From: Clavulina sp. PMI_390
Taxonomy: Eukaryota; Basidiomycota; Agaricomycetes; Cantharellales; Hydnaceae
Reading direction: 5' to 3'
DNA length: 64,000 bases
NCBI GenBank assembly: GCA_015039315.1
Contig: WIDE01000023.1
Span: forward strand, 91,487-155,486
Made by a program: the position numbers and the translations under genes. This document shows positions 21,956 to 33,683 of this stretch, piece after piece; within the stretch, counting starts at the first letter, position 1, and every line of letters begins with the position of its first letter. The notes beneath the pieces were generated by a model. It made no database searches. It saw only the letters and a list, made by a program, of their open reading frames with translations, and was not told where the DNA came from.

Positions 21956-24646
21956 CTACCCGCTTCTTAGTACCTGTGACACCCGAGCGGAATACCTCGC
22001 GGTTAATGGTCTTGAGCCCGCTCTTGTCCCCACAGTTCTGCTTGTGCTTGGATTCTCAGTCGAAGCTGCGGGCGCGCCTGTCGAGGTTGGGGATGGACGA
22101 CGTGCATATCGACTCCGGGATCGTAACCACGGTCCGTAACGATAGAAGATCCAGGGTGCGGGTAAGAAAAGAACGATGATGCCGGCGCAAAGGGTGTTGC
22201 CCCAACCGATGCCAAGGGTTTGGAACATGGTGTCTGTACACAGGTGAGAGAGCCTATTAGCAAAGTCGATCATAGTGCGGGACGCAGAAGGGATAAGCTT
22301 ACTCGCGAAAAGAGGAAAGCCGAAACCAGCGAGTGAACGGAAGCCAGCAGCAGCGGCCAAGGCGCTTGCGGAATAGATGGTGTAATTATCGATGAGGTAT
22401 GTAGTGATCGAAATGAAGGCACCAATTATCCCTAATTTAGGCGTACATCAGTTAGTATCTGACACTTAATTGATCGCTTGTGGGCTCAAGGTCATTACTA
22501 ACCTATGCAGAATATCATGGCCCCAATATCGGGTACTATCCAAAACACGATCGTATCTGCCGTCCAGCCATAGATGACTAGACCAATAGGGACCAAGAAA
22601 CTCGTGATGATCATAAGTGGTATTCTGATGATGATAGATTAGTGCTTTGTCCACGAAGATGATATGCTGATTTTACCTCATTTCAGGTGTTCCCACACCG
22701 CCGTTCTGAGCCTTCAGCTTTGCGTACGTCTTGTCCATCATCTTGGCGGCAAACTGAAGGGACAAAGCGAATAGAAAAAGGAGGGCACGATTAATCCTTG
22801 TCATTCAGCTGTAGGAATGAGTTGCGAGATGTAGCACGCACGACTGCGCCAATGTAGAACCCAAGTCCCAAAGCGATGTAGTTCAATGAGCCAATACCAA
22901 CGCTCATCCCGTATTTGAGAGTCCAGAGCTCCGCAAATGTGGTCAGGGTGAGGTACATCAAGCCTGACCAATATAAAAGTCAGGAAATGTGTTCGGCCAT
23001 TGAAACAGTCGCTTGAACAGGAAAGGGAGGGACTAACCGTATAGTGCTGCTTGATAGCACGCAAAAACTTGTACGATGGGCTCCTTGAGTAGAAACTCAA
23101 GAGGCCTGTACAAGCCCGTCCTCACGACCTGCCTATATGTCCGGTCAGGGCGATCATAGATGGTGTGCAGTTTATCGTTCCCCGTCTCCTTTCGTAGACG
23201 CGCTGCTTTGTCGCCGAGAATTTTTGGAGCGTAAGTTTCGCGGAGGAAAAACTGTGCATTGACATACATGAACCGAATTGTCAGCACCTGGACGGGCAGA
23301 GGGAGGAAGCTCACGACCAGGAGACGAGACTATACGTACGAATCCCATAACTTGCACGATACCATCAGCAATCGACGTTGAGTAAAAAACCCATCGCCAT
23401 GAAACCTTCTCTGCGATCCACCCGCCTGCTATTGGGCCGAGTGCAGGACCAGTGAGCGGCATCATTGAGTAAATAGCGTTCGCGGCACTAAACGCATAGA
23501 AGATATAATTAGTTGTGAGCTACGCAGTTCTTCAAGGGGAACGAATCGATAGAAAACGCCTACCCTCGCTCCTCCGCTTTGAACATATCCGAGAGTGCTC
23601 CACCTCCCACTGCGAGTGGTGCAGAACCGCCGAATCCAGCGAGGAAGCGGAAGATAAGCAGCTGGGTGGTTGTCTGGGCTTGTGAACAGGCGATGTTGAA
23701 AACTACAAAATACTGCTTAGTACTTCAAGGTTTCCGGAAAGGGATCCTACGAACCCAAGAACATAAGGTTTGACACTTGAAGGATCAGTGTTCGACCCAT
23801 CAGCTCAGAGAGCGGGCCAAGAAGCCTAGAAGAGGATTAGTTTGTATGATTTGAGCGCTTGGAATTGGGCCTACAGAGGGCCAACGGCATATGCCAGGAC
23901 GAAAATGCTGAGGGACATCCTATTTTCCCGAAGGGTGTGAGTAAACCTGAGCGTCTCGTTATCGATTGCATAATTGCGGCTACTTACGAGGCAAGGACCG
24001 ATTTGGGATCCATCCCTACATCGTATGAGATATTTGGAATGGCGGGAGCCATCATACTCGACGAGATTGGACTGTAAGATTGGATATGAGTCTTCGTTCA
24101 AGCAACGCTGACCGGGAATATTGAGATCACACACCTCATGAGCGTGAATAGCGACACCGTCCATGTCACAACCCACTTCCTTTTCTTGGACCAGTTCATG
24201 GGGTTCGCCTGATCATCATCGCTATCCCAAGTGACGAGATTGGCGTCCACCTCTGGGATAGGTTGCGACTTCTCGTCCTGTAGCTCCAGTGACGCAGTCT
24301 CAGAAAATGCTTCCTTTTCTTTGGCAGAAGCCGCAATCGCCACGCGACGCCCGCTTCCGGCCTGTTCGACGTCTCGTGCGGTGGAAGTTGGAGATGGAGG
24401 GGTAGTGCTATCTGGGGAGGTGATGGTGGCTGCTGCGGTTTGGACGGCGGCTACAGCTCCTAGTAGAGAATTTGGATGGGGAGCCGCCGGGGACATCTCA
24501 GGTGCATCATCATGTACTGTCGGAGTGGCCGATGCGGAAGACGCCAGGGAATCGGGCCTAGCATCGGTTGGGAGGAGGGTAGTGGGTGGTGCTTCGGCTG
24601 CAGGCATGGTTTGAGGGGAGCCAGAGGAGCTAGTCGAAGATGACAT
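21956..24646 (-). CDS. MFS transporter, DHA1-like drug/polyamine exporter
   Basis: Twelve exons: 24135-24646, 23988-24071, 23875-23919, 23755-23825, 23564-23702, 23340-23487, 23038-23287, 22842-22963, 22677-22753, 22503-22624, 22303-22431, 21956-22233; about 658 aa with frame kept at every junction. A long Ser/Thr/Pro N-terminal tail (about 145 residues) leads to NPMNWSKKRKW, typical of DHA1 proteins. The loop GPLSELMGRTLILQ resembles MFS motif A. GPALGPIAGGWIAE then WRWVF is the motif C region of the antiporter group. A large charged central loop (RETYAPKILGDKAARLRKE) separates the two six-span halves. Such proteins export toxic compounds or polyamines at the plasma membrane by proton antiport. 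The C-terminal 60 residues are Ser/Arg-rich. Substrate cannot be read from sequence. Confidence 0.9.
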
Positions 24647-25516
24647 GAGAGTTGGTAACCGACTGAGCGTTCGTCGTCAGCTATGGCACTCGCAAATAGT
24701 GAGGTGGGGACGTTGAGCTAGCGCTAGCGGAGCCTCCAACGGCAGTCCAGCACTTTTGTACCAGCTCTAGTAGTCGCATGTGGGTATGTGGTAGCGCATT
24801 CTAATATGAAGGTCGATCACTCGGGCGGCCATTCGGTTGGCTGGGGCTGCAACGCTAAAGCGAGAGGCTTCGGGCGGCGATAAAATTTGACCCGAGTTTG
24901 CCCTCCAAAAGACGTGGGGCGGCTTCCTAGATGTTGTTTCAAGACCCGAGACCTCAAAAGCTCCAAGCTTCCACCACCCTTGATGGCAGACGGGCCAAGA
25001 CGCTCTCTTGGCTGAGGTGGAAGGGTGGGAATCAACCTGGACGTTTCGCCGGCCGATCATCTTGAGGACTCGGGCCCCGGACTCAACATATATTGGGTAC
25101 GTGGGAAATCTTGTTAATTCATTCACGTCCAATGCCAGAAGAAGGTCCACAAGGTTAAGAGATTGAGCGCTTGTGCCACGCACCAAGTTGTGGTGAATGG
25201 TGATCGAGAGCGTTGTCCTGTGTCGTGCCCCTGTCACCCGTCAATCCTGATTTGCCCTGCTCGTTCTGAACACATTGTTCTTCCTTGGCATCTTCGCTCA
25301 GGACGTCGACTTATTCGTCTCATCTTAATTATCTAAATAATTCCCATCCGTTTTCACGGTGCGGGTCGCAGGATGAGTACCAAGAAATCATGATGGGACC
25401 TAGAGGAATCTCCGCGGATCACCCCCAATAGGGTGACGAACAACAATGCGATGTAATAGTGATATGAGAGGAAAGAGGTACAGATATATACACATATTGA
25501 AGGATAGTCGTCGGGT
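24647..25516. other. Intergenic between the MFS and thaumatin-like genes
   Basis: Both neighbours are on the minus strand, so this is the MFS promoter plus the 3' UTR of the thaumatin-like gene. No coding region was seen. CTAGCGCTAG at about 24718-24727 is a short palindrome close to the MFS start. Confidence 0.5.
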
Positions 25517-26728
25517 TTAAGGGCAGAACTATTGGTGAGAGTATAGGGTTAACTCTGCGACAAAGATAGTCAGATAGGGAGAGAGTACTCACAGTGACGG
25601 AGTAGTTGGGCTTGACGGTGCCGTCGCACTGCCAGAGGGCAGTTCCGGAGCTCTCGTCATAAGCATAGACGTACGAGTCGGGGCAGCCATCCTTGAAGTA
25701 GCTATAATCAGGGACGCCAGAGCTGGGGCACTGGAGGAAGGCAGAGATCATGAGTGATCAGCAAGAGTATCGAGGAGGGTAACATAGACTTACAGTAGCA
25801 GCGGTGTCGTACGAGCCACTGCAGCACGAAGGAGAGTCGCTAGGGTCGGAATCGACGAGGCAGTCAGACTTGCAGCCGACGACGACACCGTTCGAGATGG
25901 TCTGGAGGGCGGTGGGGCAGTTGGTGTTGAGGTTGGTGGGGCAGCTGGCGCTACCGCAACCCGCGCTTTCCACAATCGTCCTATTAGATTAATACAATCT
26001 GGGTGAGCAAATGTGATCTTCTGGCAGTATAGTCGAGGGAGACGATGGCTTACACAGGCAGGTTGAACCCGTCGACGATCGAAACGTCGAACCAGTCGGA
26101 GCCACTGCCATCCAGAGTGAACTCAGCAAGAGTGGCGGGAGGGACGCCAGTGCCAGTGCTGGTGTCACACTCAAGGCCACCGTTGCAGGCACCCGTCGAG
26201 CAGGCGAGGTCTCCCTCCGAGAAATCGCAATCAGTACGTCCCCAGATACGACCCTACAGCATAAGAATGTTAGTATAACTCTTCGTGATACTAGAAGTAT
26301 TGCAGATTAGCTTACAGCGGTCCAGTTGTCCGGAACTGAGAAAGTTACTGATGTTCCCGCGGCAGCCTCCCAACTGAGCAAGGCTCCAAGTTAGCAGGTT
26401 ATCATTGTTTAAGGGTAAATTTCGAAAGGGCGCACCCAGTGGCTTGAGAAGGGACAGCAGTTCCGGCATTCTGGGGATTGTAATATCACAAGTTAGTAGC
26501 ATGCACGACTCCGATGACAGGAATTAAGGCCTACGAGATCAGTAAACTATATAATATAATCGATTAGGACTGGAAGAGATGGCGATATTGCAGTGCGCAG
26601 CAGAATGTACTCACAAGAGCAGGCCAGATAGTGACAGCGCAGTTGTTTGTCACGGTGAAGGTGCGATCAGCATAAGCTGAGACGGCGGCCAAGAGGGCAA
26701 CAGAAGCGGCAGAAGTAGTGGACTTCAT
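25517..26728 (-). CDS. Secreted thaumatin-like protein
   Basis: Seven exons: 26615-26728, 26436-26470, 26316-26373, 26054-26253, 25794-25980, 25593-25730, 25517-25528; 247 aa. A signal peptide (MKSTTSAASVALLAAVSAYA) is followed by DRTFTVTNNC and TIWPAL, the classical thaumatin start. Further family features are the WGRTDCDF block, ACSTGACNGGLEC, ATLAEFTLDG, the YDVSI-type block DWFDVSIVDGFN, and many paired Cys. It ends with YSVTFCP. Fungal thaumatin-like proteins are secreted and some bind or hydrolyse beta-1,3-glucan, acting in wall remodelling; others have plant-facing or antifungal roles. The last exon codes for four residues only. Start chosen for the signal peptide. Confidence 0.93.
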
Positions 26729-26824
26729 TATCACAGGAAGGTGGTATGGAGATGGATGTGTAAGGACTGGTGGTGAAGGTAGGAGATAGCTGGTGAGTTC
26801 TGCTGGTCGCTGAGGATCAAAATT

Positions 26825-26832
26825 ATTTTATA
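26825..26832 (-). promoter_or_regulatory. TATA box of the thaumatin-like gene
   Basis: TATAAAAT on the minus strand lies about 97 bp before the ATG at 26728, a sensible distance for a highly expressed secreted protein. Confidence 0.5.
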
Positions 26833-27780
26833 CGCCTTGAGCAAGTGTAACACTCGGGTCATGTCTCCGAGCCGGACATTGAGACCTGATGCAGTTACGG
26901 GGAAAGCGGAATGTTGGTTGTGGGGTAGAGGAGGAGCGCAGCCCCGCTCAACATTGGTGAATATTAGCTCCAGCACTTCGCGACTGCTAATCCCAGCACC
27001 CAAGTTGCCGCAAGCGAAGGAAACCCGTAGTGTGATCAGAGAAATAGTGCGGATAGCCATGCGATCAGCCGCCGCCTGTCAATTCTATTCGAGGCAGGAA
27101 GCTTAATCAGTCTTCATTAACGACCTCGCATCCTTGCTTCTTCAGTGCTTGAGTTGGCGTATAATGCGTCCAGCATTGAAAACAAACAGAATCGATAGGA
27201 TTTTCCGAGGATATCTGCAGAGTTCAAATCCAAGAGTGACTAAACTTCGAGTTTGTGGTAGGAGGAGAGTCAGCAATGAGTCTATTTTTAGCAACAGTTT
27301 ACCGCATCAACAATCCCACGGGGATGTGGTTTCAATGATTTGGGCTCCAACGATACTGTCCTATGACTGCTGCGGTAACTAGTACTAATAGCGATCACCA
27401 ATTTTCTTCTCATTAAGTGGACGCCGGTGGAGATCAAGATTGACCACCCATTCGAAGTCACAAATCAGAGTTGCTGTGACGTCAACTTTGAAGCTCGACA
27501 TATATACTTTCCGATACCCGGATAAACCATACCAGAGTCGCTGTCAACCTCTAAACAAGCTGTCGGTCTCAAGTGCAGAAATGAAGAGTAATTCATGGGA
27601 CCAGTACCACATCAACAAACGGCAAGCTGAGCAAAAAGGACGCAGCAGTTAACACATGCCAACCCAACTGATCGTATCGGGCTATGACACTAGCAAGAGT
27701 TGGGAAGTATAGACCTATTAGACAGGAAGCGACTGCAGGGGTTCCAAGTCAAATGATGAAGGTGCCGCGCATAATACCGA
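26833..27780. other. Intergenic region upstream of the thaumatin-like gene
   Basis: AT-richer than its surroundings, with only short random open frames on both strands. It contains the distal promoter of the thaumatin-like gene and the 3' flank of serine hydrolase 1. Nothing else was recognised. Confidence 0.5.
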
Positions 27781-30471
27781 TCAATGGTCGTCGACACGCT
27801 CAAACCAGACTTCTGCTCTCTCCTTCACCCTCCCGTCACCATCGATCTCGGCAGGTGTCGGGTCAAATACTCCAACACCGTCTCCTTGACCCCATACCTT
27901 CCACAGGCCAAAACCGGTCACTAGTCGACGGCTAGAATGTCCCAAGTCGCCCTTCGTTCCGACTGCTCTAAGATGATCCACATGAAACTCGAGAATACCA
28001 TGAGGATAATCGAAGAAGGGCATTACAACGAGTTCTTTCGTCTCGTCATCCTTCTGCTTAGAAAAGTGGGTCTCTTGAGTTATAGATCCACTCGATGGAG
28101 TAGAGGACACCGCCAGCCGAACGATTGACAGTTGCATGACATCAAACCTCGCGGTCTCACTTCCACCCAAGTCGCGCTCAAAAGTGGGAGTTAGAAGGAG
28201 ATATTGAACGACGGCGGAATTAATCGCAACCCCAATAGTGGGTGTCCCCCCTTCCATCAAATTTGAGATGTTTGTAGCGCGCACGGCCTCCCAATATGCA
28301 TCAGAGGACGCACACCGAGAACGTGACCCAACATGGCCGGGCTGTTTCGCAGAAGGGGAAGATAAATCCGGGATCGGGCACAGCTCGTAAGTCCCATAGG
28401 CACCGTTGTGATATGTTCCCAAGAGAGATGAAACCTCCATCGACTCGAGGGGGTGGTCCCCATCGGAATGTACTCTTGAGTCTGCGGAGGGTGTGAAGTG
28501 TAGAGGTATGCGATCTGAGTCGCTCTGCTTCTCCGCGCCTTTTAAGCTCAGGAGATTCTCGTCAAATCGAGAGCGGAATCTACGGGCCGCTAACTTCAGC
28601 CCCAGCAGGATTTCAAGAGATAGAGATTGGGATGCAGCACTTACCGAGCGCTCCAGTCGACCGAATTCAGCCCTAGAGCGCGCTCGTACAATCGATATTT
28701 GATTGCCTCCATCACGTGTGCACCTTCATCCCAGTTTGTTAGAACTGCGATACCAAGACCTTCACGCGGAGCGCGAGAAAACAACGAAAGCCAGCCGAAC
28801 CAGCCTCCATTGTGCTCCACGATCTATCGTTCCATAGCGCAAGTTAGATCCAGCGAGAAGATTACTAGTCTGGGAAGGGGAGACCCAGCGGACGAGGATG
28901 GGGTTAAAGAACTTACGTTTGTACCTTGGTACGCATACATCCACTGCCCACCCCCTCCGTAAGATTTGATGCTCACATCTGGGTACGGCAAAGCAAGAGA
29001 GGACGACATGGGAGTCACGCCGCGAGCAAGGCGCTTTACGAGTGCAGAAGGAATGATTTGATCGTGTGGCGGGAGAGGGTGTTTTCCCTCAAGGAGCAGA
29101 GTCTGCAGCCATGTTGCCTGATCCAGAGTCGAGATGGTAAGGAGTGTCAGACACATACAAGAGGAGGGTGAATTAATACACACGGCGTCTTTGGCATTCA
29201 TCATCACGCCGCCAGGCCCAGCTGTTACGTCAGTTATTTCATCGATGAACAGCTCGACTGCCTTGTGTTCTGCGCCCAAAAACCCAATACCACCCTCGTC
29301 CTTTGGTACTCCACGACGCACAGTGATGAACCCTTCAGCGAAGCGCCCCGTCGAAGCCGCGAATGACGTATTATACGTCGTACGAGTGAGGTTGAGGGGA
29401 GCGAAAATGTGTTGGTCCACAAAGCTATGAAAGGACTGTCTCGAGAGAACACTGATGATATGTGCGAGGGTCATGTATCCCCCTACACAGAGATAAGCAC
29501 GAAGGTAAATTTTTGATTTGAGGTTATCTTCATTTTGAGCCAAATATAGGATGGACTTACAGTTGGTGTATTGGAAACTGGGGTGCAGGAGGCATAAGGA
29601 GAGCGTATTTTAGCAATGCATCTCAGGCGAAGAAGCTAGCATTCAGACACAGGGCTACAAAACCCCCCAGATCAGTACTCACGCATCTCTCCATGCAGCC
29701 GATGGTCGGAGCCACCTCATACTCCTGATTGTGTCCCTCAGGTTAGCTCTTCTCTGCCATCCCATCTCATGCCGCGGGAGTCCAGTCCGATGGGCTGCAA
29801 GGTCGACCAGGTCGGTTTCCGATTCGGCGAGAGGGTCTTGCAGCGCCCAGTCGTCCTTCAGAATAGACTTGACTTTTGTACGCCAGGTGACTGGGAGTGG
29901 TAATGTGGAGTTGTCGGGGCTCAAGCCCAGATTTTTGTCAATGAGGAGTCCCATTGCCATGGCTGTGAAAAGTTTGGAGTTCGAGTTGATTGGCATGATG
30001 GTCTAGAATAGCATAATAGGATAGGTGGTAACGCGAGTGCTGGATGTTGACGCAGTTGGGCCAACTGGCAAGAACAGTTCCACTTACATCTGCGGTAACA
30101 GGGTCTCCTGCCGTGTTCATGACACCGTATCCTTTCGTCTCTACGATCCAGCTTCCGTTCGGCTGGTGCTGAACAACAGCCACAGAAAGGCCTTTCATCC
30201 CCCACTCTTCTGCCAGGTTGGCGACGAAATCATCAAATGATGAATCGAGGAGATTAGAGTATTTTGGATCGTTCTCGGTCGTTATTTTAGAGTTAGACTT
30301 TGCCTCAGGAGCGTTTCTTCACGCGAGTGATGTCAGTCGGTCAGGAGTGCAGAACGACAGCCAGGTGCTTGATCCTTACTGAGTTGCAAGTGGCATCTGC
30401 TTGGAGGCAACTGCATAGCAGAAGTTCGCAAACGACAGCAGTAGAAGCAACATACAAGGATGCCTCCTCAT
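27781..30471 (-). CDS. Secreted serine hydrolase, beta-lactamase/PBP-like, copy 1
   Basis: Eight exons: 30380-30471, 30088-30316, 29683-30002, 29561-29577, 29184-29482, 28917-29117, 28645-28823, 27781-28579; 711 aa, all in frame. Signal peptide MRRHPCMLLLLLSFANFCYA. The serine beta-lactamase fold (PF00144-type) is shown by the nucleophile motif SNSK in MPINSNSKLFTA, the YTN of FQYTNWGYMT and HNG in VEHNGGWFGWLS. A C-terminal region of about 260 residues after the catalytic domain is typical of the larger fungal members. These enzymes act as esterases, lactonases or peptidases; the substrate cannot be predicted. The 17-nt exon carries the YTN motif. The paralog at 33.7-36.4 kb has the same exon plan, which confirms the boundaries. 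Confidence 0.88.
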
Positions 30472-30948
30472 TTCGAGTGTTAGCAAGATCGATGGTCAGA
30501 TGCCAAGTCGCAGTGGTGGCGCTGCGAGCCCGAGCAACGCCGGAGCATCCGTATGGGATTAAAATTCTCGTGGGGATAGCAGTAGCCAGTGGCGTGAGTT
30601 TACATAGACACAGTAGAATGGAGCTGCGTTTGAGCAGTAGCAGCAGCACACGCCCAACAACAATTCTATCAACCGTATGAGCACAGACGCCAACAAGCAA
30701 GAGACAATCTATTGAGTTGCACGTGGAATGAATGTTGTCTAATTCTGTTTGGCCAGCTTTTCGTGACATGTGCGGCAATTCCGAGCGAAGTCACCGTTCA
30801 CAAGCAGCAAACCCTTGCGAGGCACATTTGCAATGAACGGAAATACCTGTGCACTGCCTACCTTTCCCCAGCGTCTGTCCGCTCTGCCACGCTGCCAGGC
30901 GTCTGAGAGTTCTTTCTTCTAGTTGTTGTCAGCGGCCTTGAACGCGCT
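30472..30948. other. Divergent promoter between hydrolase 1 and the kinase
   Basis: A 477-bp region separates the hydrolase 1 start (minus) from the kinase start (plus). It must contain both promoters. No clear box was recognised. Confidence 0.5.
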
Positions 30949-32966
30949 ATGTCGATGAGCGATCGTGAGCCCTTGGAAGCCCCACCACAAACCACAGGAT
31001 ACTCGAGCGTCAGCTCACATTCTACCGGGAGCCCCTCAGCGCTCAGTCCTTGTGATACTTCGCTGCGCAAACGCGTCGTTCAGACAGCGCCTGAGCTAGA
31101 CTCAGCAGACGATACGCTGTACCCTACTAAAAAGAAAGCCCGAACCCTACCATCCTCTTCCACCATAGACGCCCATAATACTACACGAAACCACGTTCCT
31201 CGTTCTCCGCCCTCTTCTAGTCGGCGCATTGAACGTCGCCATTCTTCACAAAGCTCACGGCTTCGTGTTTCGCCCGATGAGAACTCATCTCCGTCTACAT
31301 CCACCCTACCTGGTACCTCAAAACCTCTCCACCCTCCACAAGCGCTCCATCTGCAGGACACGACGAACAGTCACCACCACTGCGGAATAATCTCTGAATC
31401 TCATACTGTGACCCAACCCTGAATACTTCGCCCTCTGAGCCAGACTGGGCCATGCTAGCGCATTTTGAGCACATAGGACGTGACCTATCTCAACTTTCGC
31501 CAAAACAGGCGACTGCACTCCTTGACCGAATATGGAAAGTGCGTAATCCCTCGCCGCAACCGCAGAGAAACTCTGAAATATAACCTCGCCTTATAGCACC
31601 TATTGGATCATGCTCTGGATCCTGATGAATATACCAAGACACTAAGGCTATTACAAGATTGCTCCTCCCTCACCGCCTCTCTTCCATCAGCTTTCTTCCC
31701 AAGGTTCAGAATCCGATTCAATAGGAAAAATCGCATAGGAAAAGGGGGAGACACTCTTGTCTATCAAGGACGCATGAACGGACATTGCATAGTTGTCCGG
31801 GAGCTGCTCATGGCCGTCTCAAAACCTAACCAGCGGCTGAAGCGTGATCACTTGCTGGTAACCTCTCCATCAATTAATCCAGTCTGCTACCGCTCACCCG
31901 TTGCACTTCCAGCTCGCCCGTCGCGAAGCTATCATTCACTCACAACTGTGCCACCCAAATGTCCTCCCGTTCTGGGGGCTATATCAGGAGGATGAGGGCT
32001 CTGTACCACACTCGATTTTTCCATTCGTGGAGCGCGGCTCTCTCGAGGATCTTCTCGCAAACTTTGAGCCGGGTCAAATGATGCAGCTATCAGATTTGAT
32101 AGAAATCGTCAGTCTATTCTAGTTTTCCAGGGTTATCCATTCTCATCATGTGAATTGTCTCAGCTGGTTGGCACTGCGAGAGGTGTCTCATACCTGCACT
32201 CCCGAAAGCCCCCAGTGATCCACGGAGATATCCACCCTGTACGTTCTCATCCTGCATAACCAATGCTTTATGCCCACTCCAATCTGACGAAATTGCGCAG
32301 GGAAATATTCTGATCGGCGAAACTGGCAGTCCGCTCCTCTGTGACTTTGGTCGCAGTCGGATTCGTCATGAGGTCTCGCGCAAATCCGAGCGCGAAGAGG
32401 GCGGGCGAGCCCGATTCCTAGCTCCCGAGCTTTCTGGTGGCCAAACGGATCAATTTTCTCCAACTCAGGAGAGCGATGTGTTTGCGCTTGCGATGACTTT
32501 CCTGAACGCGTGGAGTGGAGAGCCTCCTTTCCCTGGGATTAAGAACGCCCTTCAAGTGAGCGCAGCGCTCAGCATCGGTGAAAGACCAACGCGTCCTGCT
32601 TTTTCAGTTCCCTTGGACCCAGCGTCAAATAATGATTTTTGGGCCCTCCTTGTTGACATGTGGGCACAGGAGACGGCTAAGCGACCATCGAGTAACAAGG
32701 TTTTGAAGAGGGTAGAAGGAATTTTTGGCCAATGTGAGTTGATCTATTCAAACTCTGAAACTTTGGTCCCCGTCAAGGATGGAGAGAGACTTTGCATTCT
32801 CCTCGTTCGCTTGCTTACAATGTTATTTCACGTTTGTTCGAGCAGGGCAGGATTTGCCATCAGAAACTGTCGCACCGCTTGTACCGTTTTTGGATCCCGG
32901 TCCCGAGCTGGCTTTTCATTGGGTTTTTTTTTTGACGGATCATTGGCTTTGCGGCGTATGATCTGA
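30949..32966 (+). CDS. Protein kinase domain protein (TKL-like)
   Basis: The N-terminal 140 residues are Ser/Pro-rich and disordered. Kinase exons are well supported: 31597-31857, 31913-32107, 32164-32238, 32301 onward. Earlier exons 30949-31369 and 31444-31538 keep frame but the donor (GTCACC) is weak, so this junction is uncertain. Kinase motifs: glycine loop GKGGDTLVYQG, catalytic loop HGDIHPGN, DFG in LLCDFGRSRI, and LAPELSGG as the APE segment. The usual VAIK lysine position reads VVREL, with Arg, which may lower or alter activity. HxDxxxxN residues are intact. The 3' end may read through to 32966 (about 570 aa) or splice 32733 to 32846 and stop at 32961 (about 531 aa). Such HGD-type kinases are numerous in agaricomycetes. 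It sits between two paralogous hydrolases on the other strand. Confidence 0.7.
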
Positions 32967-33683
32967 TTTTTACTCCTGACAATGGGTAGCGGCGGCAAGC
33001 GCCAGGTCCCCGACTACTGCCTTCTCTACTCACTACAGTCTCATGTTCAGATTGTGCGGAGAGACGATTTGTTATATTGCAGCAATCATCGGGTTGAAAA
33101 GAATTGCCATGGTTTGCCCTGTTGGTAGCATTAATTTCCTTTCCGCATGGTTGGATTCCACTGCCACTTCTCCTGTTCTTGTCGTCCCCTTGGGCTCTCG
33201 CGTGCTGTTGGGATGACTCTTTGTAGCTTTGTCATGTATTTACATCCATTGATAAAGCCATAGAAGTATAATCGTATTTGGGTGATTCTACTTGGCACCA
33301 CTAAAAGATGGCCACCCCCCTTCGAGTCATACCTGATCAAATTGGTGGCTCTGACATGTTGCCACTCAGATGATCTCGATTGCGCTCTGCCAGCGCTAGG
33401 CTTGAGCCTGTACCCACAATATAGATAGACTAGTAATAAAATTGTTTCCTTTACAACGTATAGTGAAATCAAGCAATTGAGAAGAACGGGTATACTGATT
33501 CTGCACGCGTGAATTGAGCGCTTGAGAGCTGAGCTCAACCACCACTGACAAAAGCCAAAACCGCGTAGAAACACGTCAAAAACAACAGTGTCAGGCCCGA
33601 GTTGGGCAGGATTGGCAGAATAAAAACAGAGAAACTGGAAGGTTTCAAGCTAAGCGAGGATAAGATGCTCCCCATAATAGCCA
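32967..33683. other. Convergent intergenic region
   Basis: 3' flanks of the kinase (+) and hydrolase 2 (-). A hydrophobic open frame exists on the minus strand at 33131-33574, but it shows no family signal and is not supported as a gene. Confidence 0.5.

Noticed and set aside
33131..33574. Minus-strand ORF of 147 codons with hydrophobic parts
   Set aside because: No family signal, no plausible splice partners, and it lies in 3' flanking DNA.
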